This document shows, one piece after another, positions 18,309 to 26,386 of a stretch of 64,000 bases of DNA. Made by a program: the position numbers and the translations under genes. Position 1 is the stretch's first letter. Every line of letters begins with the position of its first letter. The DNA is from Salinicola halophyticus (GTDB taxonomy: Bacteria; Pseudomonadota; Gammaproteobacteria; Pseudomonadales; Halomonadaceae): contig NZ_PZJN01000007.1 in the NCBI RefSeq assembly GCF_003206695.1, forward strand, positions 62,001 through 126,000, in the 5' to 3' direction. Under the pieces are notes generated by a model, which ran no database searches, was not told the origin of the DNA, and saw only the letters and a program-made list of their open reading frames with translations.

Positions 18309-18728
18309 ATGTTTTCGCTCAATGCACTGCGACCGGCTCTCTTCATCACTGCGCTACTGGCACTGGGTGCGCTGACGGGCTGTGCCGGCGGCCCCCAATT
18401 CGAGACACTCGCCGCCCGCGTGGTCTCCGAGAAGCCGGTGACACTACCAGAGTCCGCGGTACTCGAGGTTCAACTGAAGGACGTCTCCACCGGCGACGTG
18501 CTGGCCAGCAGCCGCTACGAGCAGCTCGGCCAACTGCCCATTCCGGTCACGCTGCAGTACGCGCCGGAAGCGATCAATGGTGAAGACCTCTACCGTCTCA
18601 GCGCGCAGATTCGCGATGATGGCGGCATTCTCTATCTCAATCCCGAGCCCGTATCGGTCTTCAGCGATGACGACGCCGCCGAGCCGGATATTCCGCTGAC
18701 ACCCACCGGCGCCGCCAAGTCTCACTAA
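18309..18728 (+). CDS. YbaY/YscW-family outer-membrane lipoprotein
   Basis: A 139-residue lipoprotein: basic N-terminus, hydrophobic segment and lipobox LTGC, lipidated at about Cys25. The mature part has the YbaY-type beta sandwich: LPESAVLEVQLKDVS, then IPVTLQYAPEAIN and YRLSAQIRDDGGILYLN. The family is also called type III secretion chaperone/pilotin-like (YscW), but no secretion system is nearby, so a generic envelope role is more likely. Confidence 0.85.
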   Translation: MFSLNALRPALFITALLALGALTGCAGGPQFETLAARVVSEKPVTLPESAVLEVQLKDVSTGDVLASSRYEQLGQLPIPVTLQYAPEAINGEDLYRLSAQIRDDGGILYLNPEPVSVFSDDDAAEPDIPLTPTGAAKSH

Positions 18729-18856
18729 TGTCTGTCGAACTGAAGTCTGGCTCCCTGGGCCACCCTGCGAAGACGTGAACCACCCAAAGTCGTCTTGTGG
18801 AAAGCAGGCTATCGATTCACTCTGCACGGATTCGATTCATCACCATGGAGGGAAGA

Positions 18857-19849
18857 ATGGAAACACTGACATTACCCGGCACCGATATCGTCACGTCGCG
18901 CATTGGTCTTGGCACCTGGGCGATGGGCGGCCGCCAGTGGGGCGGCACCGACGACCCCAACGCCATTCGTACCATCCATGCCGCCATCGACCGCGGCGTC
19001 ACCTTGATCGATACCGCACCGGCCTACGGTTTCGGTCACTCGGAAGAGGTCGTCGGCAAGGCCGTCGCGCAGTCGGATCAGCGTGACAGGCTGGTTCTAG
19101 CGACCAAGGCCGGCCTCGAGTGGTACGACGATGCCACCGTGGCACGCAACGCCACGGCCAAGCGCCTGGAGAAGGAGCTCGACGACTCGCTGCGTCGGCT
19201 GAACACCGATCACATCGATCTCTATCAGATCCACTGGCCGGATCCGCTGGTCGACATCGAGGAGACCGCCGAAGCGATGGCGCGTTTCCATCGCGCGGGC
19301 AAGATTCGGGCGATCGGAGTGAGCAACTTCTCGCCCGAGCAGTGCGAGACGTTCCGCAAATCGGCACCGCTGCACACCCTGCAGCCGCCCTATAACCTGT
19401 TCGAGCGCGATATCGACGGCGAAATCCTGCCCTATGCCGAGAACAACGACCTGACGCTGCTGACCTACGGTGCGCTTTGCCGCGGTCTGCTCACCGGCAA
19501 GATGCAGGAAGGCTACGCGTTCAACGGCGACGACCTGCGCAACAAGGATCCGAAATTTCTGCCACCGCGCTTCGCGCAGTATCTGGCTGCGGTCGAGGCA
19601 CTCACCGAGCTGGCACGCACACGCCACGACAAGAGTGTGCTGGCACTGGCCGTGCGCTGGATTCTCGATCGTTCCCCCAACATCGTCGCCCTATGGGGCG
19701 CGCGCAAGCCGGAGCAGGTCGAGCCGCTGGGCGACATTACCGGCTGGAAGCTGAGCGACGAGGACATGGCCGACATCGACGCCATCCTGAGCCAGCACGT
19801 CAAGGATCCGGTCGGGCCCGAATTCATGGCGCCGCCGACACGTCAATGA
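18857..19849 (+). CDS. Aldo/keto reductase
   Basis: A 330-residue (alpha/beta)8 NAD(P)H-dependent oxidoreductase. The catalytic tetrad is visible: Asp in TLIDTAPAYGFGHSEE with Tyr five residues on, Lys in LATKAGLEWY, His in YQIHWPDP. The cofactor end has the AVRWILDR and ALWGARKPEQV segments. It belongs to the AKR11/YajO-like group. The ATG at 18857 has GGAGGGAA five bases upstream; an earlier in-frame ATG at 18845 lies inside that ribosome site. Physiological substrate unknown. Confidence 0.9.
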   Translation: METLTLPGTDIVTSRIGLGTWAMGGRQWGGTDDPNAIRTIHAAIDRGVTLIDTAPAYGFGHSEEVVGKAVAQSDQRDRLVLATKAGLEWYDDATVARNATAKRLEKELDDSLRRLNTDHIDLYQIHWPDPLVDIEETAEAMARFHRAGKIRAIGVSNFSPEQCETFRKSAPLHTLQPPYNLFERDIDGEILPYAENNDLTLLTYGALCRGLLTGKMQEGYAFNGDDLRNKDPKFLPPRFAQYLAAVEALTELARTRHDKSVLALAVRWILDRSPNIVALWGARKPEQVEPLGDITGWKLSDEDMADIDAILSQHVKDPVGPEFMAPPTRQ

Positions 19850-19859
19850 TCAACCGACG

Positions 19860-20777
19860 TCACCTCACTGTCAGAACCCGGCCGACGCCGGGTTCTATCG
19901 TTTTCGGCGCGTGTTCAGGTTGCGCCGGCTCCCATCCGGATGCCAGCGCCTCGACCAGCGACGTCAGCGTCGGGCCGATCGAGGCGGTGAGCTTGAGATC
20001 GAACAGGTCGTCGGCTCGCGTTGCGCCCAGATTGACGCAGGCGATGGGCTTTCCCGCTTTCGACGCCTGGCGGGCGAAGCGAAATCCCGAATAGACCATC
20101 AGCGATGACCCGACCACCAGCATCCCCGACGCTTCCTCGAGGGCGGTGAAGGCCTGATCGACGCGAGGCCTGGGCACGTTGTCGCCGAAGAACACCACAT
20201 CCGGTTTGAGGATGCCGGTTCGGCAGCGATCGCAGCCGGGCACTTCGAAGGTGGAAAAATCGTAACCGTCGAGATCGGCGTCTCCATCCGGCCCCACCTC
20301 GGCGCTCAACGACAGCCACTCGGGATTGCGTCGCGCCAGCTCGTCATGCAGCGCGTGACGCATCAGGCTCGCGCCACAGCGCATGCACTTCACCAAATCG
20401 GCCTGGCCATGCAGGTCGATGACCCGCCGGGAGCCGGCTCGCTGATGCAGGCCGTCGACGTTCTGTGTCACCAGCGAAGTGATTCGCGACTGCCGCTCGA
20501 GTATCGCCAGCGCCTTGTGCGCCTGGCCCGGATGGGCGGCCGCCAGCGCCCGGAAGCCGATCAGGCTGCGCGCCCAGTAGCGCTGGCGCACGCCATGACT
20601 CCCCATGAAGGCCTGATGGCTGACCGGCGGCGGGCGCTTCCAGTCACCGCGGGCATCTCGATAATCGGGAATGCCGCAGTCGGTACTCACGCCTGCGCCG
20701 GTCAGCACGAACAGGCGCGGATGACGGACGACGAAATCGACCAGTGCCTCGGCGTCCGGAATTGACTCGCTGGACAT
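19860..20777 (-). CDS. Sirtuin, NAD-dependent protein deacylase
   Basis: A 305-residue Sir2-family enzyme. NAD-binding motifs are LTGAGVSTDCGIPDYRD and TQNVDGLHQRAG (catalytic His follows in IDLHGQAD). Two zinc Cys pairs are present, CMRC and CDRC, separated by an insert of about 45 residues. The Rossmann part has VVFFGDNVPRPRV, VVGSSLMVYSG and CVNLGATRAD. The length is larger than CobB and fits the SIR2-Af2/SIRT4-like bacterial class. It faces the diguanylate cyclase gene across a 72-base gap. Confidence 0.93.
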   Translation of the reverse strand: MSSESIPDAEALVDFVVRHPRLFVLTGAGVSTDCGIPDYRDARGDWKRPPPVSHQAFMGSHGVRQRYWARSLIGFRALAAAHPGQAHKALAILERQSRITSLVTQNVDGLHQRAGSRRVIDLHGQADLVKCMRCGASLMRHALHDELARRNPEWLSLSAEVGPDGDADLDGYDFSTFEVPGCDRCRTGILKPDVVFFGDNVPRPRVDQAFTALEEASGMLVVGSSLMVYSGFRFARQASKAGKPIACVNLGATRADDLFDLKLTASIGPTLTSLVEALASGWEPAQPEHAPKTIEPGVGRVLTVR

Positions 20778-20849
20778 ACTATTTTCCGCCGATCGATGTT
20801 AGATAATAAAGATACAGTACGTTGACACAACAGGACGCCTCGACGCCGG

Positions 20850-21947
20850 ATGATTGCCGACATGCCCGATACGCCGCTGGATCCCGTGGTCGAAAAACGT
20901 CTGAGAGGCATTCGTCTGGCCAGACGCATCTACGTACCTCGAACACTGGGACTCCTGGTCGGCGGGTTATGTATCGGAAGCGCGCTCCATGAGTTGCCGA
21001 CCCCGACCTGGGTCTGGGCGCTATGGGCAGTTCAGATTCTGTTCTGGTCCCATCTCGCCTACTGGCGGGCGAAATATCACGTTTCACCCTACCATGCCGA
21101 ACGCCAGAATCTCGGCGCCGATAGTCTGCTGGGCGGCTTCTGGATGGCGGCCATGCATTTCAACGTCCTCCCGACCGTCGTGGTATTGACGATGATCAGC
21201 CTCGACAACATCGCGGTAGGCGGGAAATCCATGGCACTACGCGGCCTGGGCCTGCTGGCCGCGGGAGCGCTGATCGGCATGTGGCTGATCGTTCCCGGCG
21301 TGCCCGACATAGTGCCGTCGGCCTCGGTCCTGCTTGGCAGCTTACCGATGATCGTCGTCTACCCGCTGGCGGTGGGCTACATCACGTATCTCCAGGCTCG
21401 CCGACTCAATCGCCAGAAGAAGACATTGATGGAGTTGAGCCGTTCCGATGGACTCACCGGGCTGTTCAACAGACGATTCTGGGAAGCTCAGGTAGCCTCC
21501 AATCTTCTGAGCGGTTCCTCGGCAACGATCGCGCTACTCGATCTCGACCATTTCAAACGCATCAACGATGAGCATGGTCACGGTGTCGGCGACCAGACCC
21601 TGCGCAAGCTGGCTTTACTGCTTCGCCAGTCATTTGGCGATGACGTCTTGCTCGGGCGTTACGGCGGCGAAGAGTTTGGTCTACTGATGCCATCGACCAC
21701 GCTGGATCAGGCGACCGTCGCGATCCATCAGTTCCAGCAACGGCTGCGGAACCATGCGCCACCCTTCCCTCTTTACAGAATGCCCACCTGCAGTATCGGT
21801 CTGGCCGCCAAAGATCCATTGATGATGAATCACGAGCAATGGCTGCTGCGCGCGGACCAGGCGCTTTATGCAGCAAAGCACGCCGGGCGAAATCGAATCT
21901 GCATCCACGACGCATCGACATCGCAGACGAGGCCGCACCTCGGCTAG
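20850..21947 (+). CDS. Diguanylate cyclase with N-terminal MASE2-like membrane sensor
   Basis: A 365-residue protein. The first 185 residues form a membrane domain of about five helices resembling MASE2 (RRIYVPRTLGLL at the start, as in AdrA/DgcC). The GGDEF domain follows with LSRSDGLTGLFNRRFWE, LLDLDHFKRINDEHGH and the active site RYGGEEF; it ends YAAKHAGRNRI. The product-inhibition I-site RxxD is not present (GDDV at that place). It should make c-di-GMP from GTP. A second ATG four codons downstream is possible. Confidence 0.9.
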   Translation: MIADMPDTPLDPVVEKRLRGIRLARRIYVPRTLGLLVGGLCIGSALHELPTPTWVWALWAVQILFWSHLAYWRAKYHVSPYHAERQNLGADSLLGGFWMAAMHFNVLPTVVVLTMISLDNIAVGGKSMALRGLGLLAAGALIGMWLIVPGVPDIVPSASVLLGSLPMIVVYPLAVGYITYLQARRLNRQKKTLMELSRSDGLTGLFNRRFWEAQVASNLLSGSSATIALLDLDHFKRINDEHGHGVGDQTLRKLALLLRQSFGDDVLLGRYGGEEFGLLMPSTTLDQATVAIHQFQQRLRNHAPPFPLYRMPTCSIGLAAKDPLMMNHEQWLLRADQALYAAKHAGRNRICIHDASTSQTRPHLG

Positions 21948-21990
21948 AATGGTCGTCTTCCCGCCCACGCCACTGCAAGGACAATCGCTC

Positions 21991-22905
21991 ATGGCCTGGT
22001 TGGAGTATGTGCTGCCGCTGATCTTTCTCGCCCCGCTGGGTGCCGCTGCCATGGTGGCGATCACTCTGCGTGACGTGCAGACCGTGGGGCTGCGCTCCCC
22101 GCATGACGGCGAGCCGATCCGCGAGATCGCCCAGGCGCACCGCGATCGCCTGGAAAAGGCGCGCATGGTGTTCTTTCTCGATGCCACGCTGGCACCGACC
22201 CTGACCCTGATGCCGATCGTCTACGGCATGGGCCGGATGCTCTTCGCCGAGGAGCAGAGCTGGCTGGAGTGGTCGCTGTATGGCGTCGTCAGCACCCTGC
22301 TGGCGATGCTGTTCTGCTTCCTGATTCTGCGCGATGTGCAGCGCGTGCGCCGGCTGACCCGCAGTCTCGCCTGCGAGCTGGCGGTGGGCCAGGCGCTGGA
22401 TCATTTGATTCGTCCGCTGGCCAAGCCCTATTTCGTCTTCCATGACTTTCCCGCCGACTCCTATAGCATCGACAACGTGCTGGTGACGCCGCAGGGCGTT
22501 TTCGTGATTCAGACCGTGGCGCGCGAATTCCCGCTCGATCTCGAAGGCCGCGCCCTCAACACCGTATCGGTGGAGAGCGAACGTCTGCGCTTTCGCGGCT
22601 GGAGCGAGCGGACGGTGCTGCGCAAGGTACGTCTCTCGACGGTATGGCTACGCCACTGGCTGAGCCGGCATGCCAACCTGAGCGTGCCGGTGAGCGGCAT
22701 TCTGGTGCTGCCGGGCTGGGTCATCGATGACGAAACCGCGCATCTCGGCGATAGTCGCGATGTCCGCGTGGTCGACGGCATCGATCTTGCCACGGAGTTG
22801 GGCGGTGCCCAGGAGGAGGTCATCGATGACACCCAGCGCCAGCATCTGGTCGATACGCTGAACGCGCGTTACCAGCGTCTGGAGAGTAAGCCGCCGATCC
22901 GCTGA
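21991..22905 (+). CDS. Membrane-anchored NERD (nuclease-related) domain protein
   Basis: A 304-residue protein with three hydrophobic segments in the first 115 residues, then a NERD-type domain: ELAVGQALDHLI, YFVFHDFPADSYSIDNVLVTPQ (DNVLVTPQGVFVIQTV is the core beta hairpin). The usual E/D-(X)-K catalytic triad is partly altered, with QTV where many NERD proteins have ETK, so nuclease activity is uncertain. The C-terminal part has VPVSGILVLPGWVID. The ATG at 21991 has AAGGA upstream. Function unknown. Confidence 0.75.
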   Translation: MAWLEYVLPLIFLAPLGAAAMVAITLRDVQTVGLRSPHDGEPIREIAQAHRDRLEKARMVFFLDATLAPTLTLMPIVYGMGRMLFAEEQSWLEWSLYGVVSTLLAMLFCFLILRDVQRVRRLTRSLACELAVGQALDHLIRPLAKPYFVFHDFPADSYSIDNVLVTPQGVFVIQTVAREFPLDLEGRALNTVSVESERLRFRGWSERTVLRKVRLSTVWLRHWLSRHANLSVPVSGILVLPGWVIDDETAHLGDSRDVRVVDGIDLATELGGAQEEVIDDTQRQHLVDTLNARYQRLESKPPIR

Positions 22906-23003
22906 GCTGCCCCACCGACATCCGATGTTGCCATCGGATTCCTGACGACGATCGCCCGATGTCAGTCATCACCCCATCAACTTCACACGCCCCAGGACCC
23001 GCC

Positions 23004-23978
23004 ATGCCCCGTTCCGACTCCCATTACGCTTACGATGTTCTCACCTTCGGCGAGGCGATGGCGCTGTTCGTCGCCGACGATCAAGGCCCGCTGGATCAGG
23101 TCGCGCGATTCCATCGTCGCACCGCCGGCGCCGATACCAACGTGGCGATCGGGTTGTCCCGACTGGGTTTTGACGTTCGCTGGCTGAGCCGCGTGGGCGC
23201 GGATCATAACGGCAACTTCCTGCAGCGAGCGCTGGAAGCCGAGGGCCTCGACTGCCGCCACGTGCAGCGCGACGACACCCACGCCACCGGGCTGGTATTC
23301 AAGGAGCGTGCCGTCGACGGTGCCGACCCCCACGTCGAGTACGTCCGCCGGGGCAGCGCCGCCAGCCGGCTGAGCATCGCCGATGCCGGTGATGTCGAAC
23401 TAGAGTCCGCTCGCCATCTGCACGCCACCGGCATCCCGCCGGCCATTTCCGACTCGGCGCGCGAGCTGTCGTTTCACCTGCTGCGCGGAGCTCGTAGCGC
23501 CGGTCTGTCGATTTCGTTCGATCCCAACCTGCGCCCCGGCCTGTGGCCGAGCGAAGCGGTGATGGTCGAGACCCTCAATGCGCTGGCCGCAGAGGCCGAT
23601 ATTGTGATGCCCGGTCTGAGCGAAGGCCGCCTGCTGACCGGCCGCGAAACGGCCTACGATATCGCCGGTGACTATCTCGACCGCGGCGCCAGGGCCGTGG
23701 TGATCAAGCTCGGGCCGGAAGGCAGCTACTTCCGCACCGCCGACCGCGAAGGCACCGTCAATGGCTCGCCCGTCAAGCAGGTCATCGATACCGTGGGCGC
23801 CGGCGACGGCTTCGCGGTGGGCATCGTCAGCGCCTATCTGGACGGCCTGGACTGGCCGGCGGCGCTGCACCGCGGCAATCTGATCGGCGCCCGCCAGGTC
23901 CAGGTGATCGGCGACATGGAAGGCCTGCCCAGTCGGGAACAGCTGGTCGCCATGGAGCGCAGCGGTGACCCGATTTAA
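23004..23978 (+). CDS. kdgK: 2-keto-3-deoxygluconate kinase (PfkB family)
   Basis: A 324-residue ribokinase-fold sugar kinase. It begins YDVLTFGEAMALFVADDQGPL and carries the PfkB signatures AGADTNVAIGLSRLG near the N-terminus and DTVGAGDGFAVGIVSAY near the C-terminus, with catalytic Asp in GAGD. KdgK phosphorylates 2-keto-3-deoxygluconate for the Entner-Doudoroff route. The ATG at 23004 has AGGA six bases upstream; an in-frame ATG 45 bases earlier has none. The kinase family is certain, the substrate is by resemblance. Confidence 0.85.
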   Translation: MPRSDSHYAYDVLTFGEAMALFVADDQGPLDQVARFHRRTAGADTNVAIGLSRLGFDVRWLSRVGADHNGNFLQRALEAEGLDCRHVQRDDTHATGLVFKERAVDGADPHVEYVRRGSAASRLSIADAGDVELESARHLHATGIPPAISDSARELSFHLLRGARSAGLSISFDPNLRPGLWPSEAVMVETLNALAAEADIVMPGLSEGRLLTGRETAYDIAGDYLDRGARAVVIKLGPEGSYFRTADREGTVNGSPVKQVIDTVGAGDGFAVGIVSAYLDGLDWPAALHRGNLIGARQVQVIGDMEGLPSREQLVAMERSGDPI

Positions 23979-23996
23979 ACCCGACGGCAAGGCGAT

Positions 23997-24617
23997 CTAA
24001 CCCGGTTCAGGGGTTCCCTCGGGTACCCCTGAACGAAAGGCATCCGTTTGCGCCTTCGTCCGCTCGCGAAATCCCGCCAGCACCGCCGGTTTCAACGCCC
24101 CCAGCGCCTCGCCAGAGAGCCCGCTGAGTACGATGAGCCGTGTCTTGCGCTCCTGACCCGCCCCCGACCGCCCTTGCGAATACCCTAGCCACAGCGGCAG
24201 TGCGACGGCCCGCAACGTCGCTGGCTGTACGCGTAGCGACCAGCGTTTGGGCCGTGCCAGCCGTTCCCACAGCCACCAGCGCTCGAACTGCGCCTGCGTT
24301 GGCTGACGCCCGCCGTCGAGCACGAGGGCCTCATCATCCTGCGTCGGTCGGGGATCCAGCGCCCCCGCTATCAGCAGTGCCCGCGGCAGATGATCGGCAG
24401 CCAGCAGCCAGGCCAGCGGTCTTTCCGGGTCGCGCCCGATCGCCATGGCCCACAGCGACAGCCACGCCGGTTCGAAGCGCTCGGCGCCGAACCGACGCAG
24501 CTTGGGTTCGGCGGCGTCAGCATCCAGCCGCCGCGGCAGCCAAGATATCGATGCCAGCGCGTCATCCTCGGATGTAACCTCGGCTCCCGGCCCACACCTC
24601 TCCTGTCGCTCAGCCAT
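23997..24617 (-). CDS. Uncharacterised protein coupled to an SSS symporter
   Basis: A 206-residue soluble protein without recognised family. It is rich in Trp, Arg and Leu (LPRRLD, PAWLSLWAMAIGRDPERPLAWLLAADHLPRA in two pieces, FERWWLWERLARPKRWSLRV). The start overlaps the end of the upstream symporter gene by eight bases (ATGGCTGA), so it is probably translated with it. No signal peptide or membrane helix is clear. A symporter-associated cytoplasmic accessory factor is possible but only inferred from position. Confidence 0.7.
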   Translation of the reverse strand: MAERQERCGPGAEVTSEDDALASISWLPRRLDADAAEPKLRRFGAERFEPAWLSLWAMAIGRDPERPLAWLLAADHLPRALLIAGALDPRPTQDDEALVLDGGRQPTQAQFERWWLWERLARPKRWSLRVQPATLRAVALPLWLGYSQGRSGAGQERKTRLIVLSGLSGEALGALKPAVLAGFRERTKAQTDAFRSGVPEGTPEPG

Positions 24618-26235
24618 TAGCCCATCCTTGCAGCAGCGCCAGCGCGGCGAGCGAAACAAAGAACCAGAGGATCAGGCCGAGACAGCGACGCCGCGTCAGC
24701 CGGGCATCGCGGCCGATCTCGGTGGCATTGCCACTGCGCCCCTTGAGGATCGCCTGCATGTCGGGCGCCGTCTCGTCGATCACCACGTCCGACAGCTGCT
24801 CCGGGGTTGGCGCAGGCGCCGTCAGACTCACCACGTAGCCGACGACCACCGAAACCACCAGCCCCACGAAGTTCTGATAGAGCCAGGAGACATCGGTCTG
24901 CGACACGGCCCACACCGACGCCATACCGAGCACAATACCGGCGACGGCCCCGCGGCCGTTGCTACGGTGGCTGAGAACCGCCAGCAGGAACGTGCCCAGC
25001 AGTGCGCCGTAGAACCAGGAGCCGATACGATTGACCGCCTCGATGACCGGCCCGAGATTGCCCGCGAAAAACGCGAACGCCGTGGCGTAGAGACCCCAGA
25101 AGATGGTCGCCCAGCGCGACGCCTTCAGGTAGTGCTTTTCGTCGGCCTCGGGCTTGACGTAGCGGGCGTAGAAATCGCGCACCGTCACCGCGGATAGCGA
25201 GTTGAGCGCCGAATCCAGGCTCGACATGGCGGCCGCGAAGACCCCGGCGATCACCAGCCCGGTGACGCCAACCGGGAACGCATTGACCACGTAGCGCGGG
25301 AACAGCTCGTTGAGGTTCTCCGGCGCGGTCAGGCCGTGCTGCTGATAGTAGGCCGCCAGCATCACGCCGATGAACAGGAAAAGCAGCATCTGTGGCACCA
25401 GCAGATAGCCGCCGATCAGCAGCGAGCGCTGGCCCTCGGCGATCGACGGGCTGGTCAGCACCCGCTGGATCTGGCTTTGATCGGTACCGAAGTAGGCGAC
25501 ATGCATCACCATGCCGCCGATCAACCCGGCCCACAGCGAGTAGGTCACGGTCGGGTCGAGCGACAGATCGATGGTATCGAACATGCCGTTGGCGGCGCCG
25601 TAGGCGAACACGTCGCCCCAGCCGCCGGGCAGGCTCGAAACCATCAGCACCATGCTCAGGATCGCGCCCAGCCACAGCACGAACATCTGGATCACATCGG
25701 TCCAGATCACCGCACTGATGCCGCCGAGCACGGTATAACTCACCGCGATCACCGCCATCAGCACGATGGTCAGGTTGACGTCCCAGCCGGTGACCACTGA
25801 CAGCACCAGTGCCGGCGCATAGAGCACGACCCCGGTGGCGAGGCCGCGAGCAACCAGAAACAGCAGCGCCGCCAGCGACCGCGTCAGTGCACCGAAGCGG
25901 CGTTCGAGCAGCTCGTAGATACTATAGATACCGGCGCGGTGAAAGATCGGCACCAGCACCACGATCAGCACTGCCATCGCTAGCGGCACGTTGATGAAGG
26001 TCGCCAGGCGTTCCAGGCCGCCCTCGAACCCCCAGCCGGGCGCGCCGATGAAGGTGATCGCACTGGCCTGGGTCGCCATGACTGAAAGACCGATGGCCCA
26101 GCCAGGGATCTTGCGACCGCCCAGAAAGTAGTCCTGCGTGTTCTCCTGATCCTTGCCGAAACGGGCACCCACCCAGGCAATCCCCACGACGTAGACGATC
26201 AGAACAGCTGTGTCCCACCACGTGAAAGCTCCCAC
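24610..26235 (-). CDS. Sodium:solute symporter (SSS/SLC5 family)
   Basis: A 541-residue carrier with about 14 helices. SSS landmarks: DYFLGGRKIPGWAIGLSVMATQASAITFIGAPG (in parts DYFLGGRKIPGW, SVMATQASAITFIGAPG), the sugar/Na symporter-like AYFGTDQSQIQRVLTS, and helix 8 FAAAMSSLDSALNSLSAVTVRDFY (SSLDSALNSLS holds Na2-site Ser). It looks closest to SGLT/inositol-type bacterial members. It ends with a cytoplasmic tail and one extra helix and overlaps the next gene. Substrate unknown. Confidence 0.9.
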   Translation of the reverse strand: MGAFTWWDTAVLIVYVVGIAWVGARFGKDQENTQDYFLGGRKIPGWAIGLSVMATQASAITFIGAPGWGFEGGLERLATFINVPLAMAVLIVVLVPIFHRAGIYSIYELLERRFGALTRSLAALLFLVARGLATGVVLYAPALVLSVVTGWDVNLTIVLMAVIAVSYTVLGGISAVIWTDVIQMFVLWLGAILSMVLMVSSLPGGWGDVFAYGAANGMFDTIDLSLDPTVTYSLWAGLIGGMVMHVAYFGTDQSQIQRVLTSPSIAEGQRSLLIGGYLLVPQMLLFLFIGVMLAAYYQQHGLTAPENLNELFPRYVVNAFPVGVTGLVIAGVFAAAMSSLDSALNSLSAVTVRDFYARYVKPEADEKHYLKASRWATIFWGLYATAFAFFAGNLGPVIEAVNRIGSWFYGALLGTFLLAVLSHRSNGRGAVAGIVLGMASVWAVSQTDVSWLYQNFVGLVVSVVVGYVVSLTAPAPTPEQLSDVVIDETAPDMQAILKGRSGNATEIGRDARLTRRRCLGLILWFFVSLAALALLQGWANG

Positions 26236-26327
26236 ATCCGTGCCCTCTCTTTTTTGTTATCGACAAAATTGAGCGTAGCACGTCGTCCCCGGGATGCCTC
26301 TGAGCGAGCTTTTGGCGTGCCAAAACG

Positions 26328-26351
26328 AAAAACCCCGGCCAGAGGCCGGGG
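26328..26351 (-). terminator. Rho-independent terminator after the BCCT gene
   Basis: On the minus strand CCCCGGCC-TCT-GGCCGGGG is followed directly by TTTTT. The eight-base-pair perfect stem and T tract lie 36 bases past the stop of the BCCT carrier and before the SSS gene. Confidence 0.9.
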
Positions 26352-26386
26352 CAAGGTAGAGCAAGTAAAATGAGTCTGGCGTCAGA

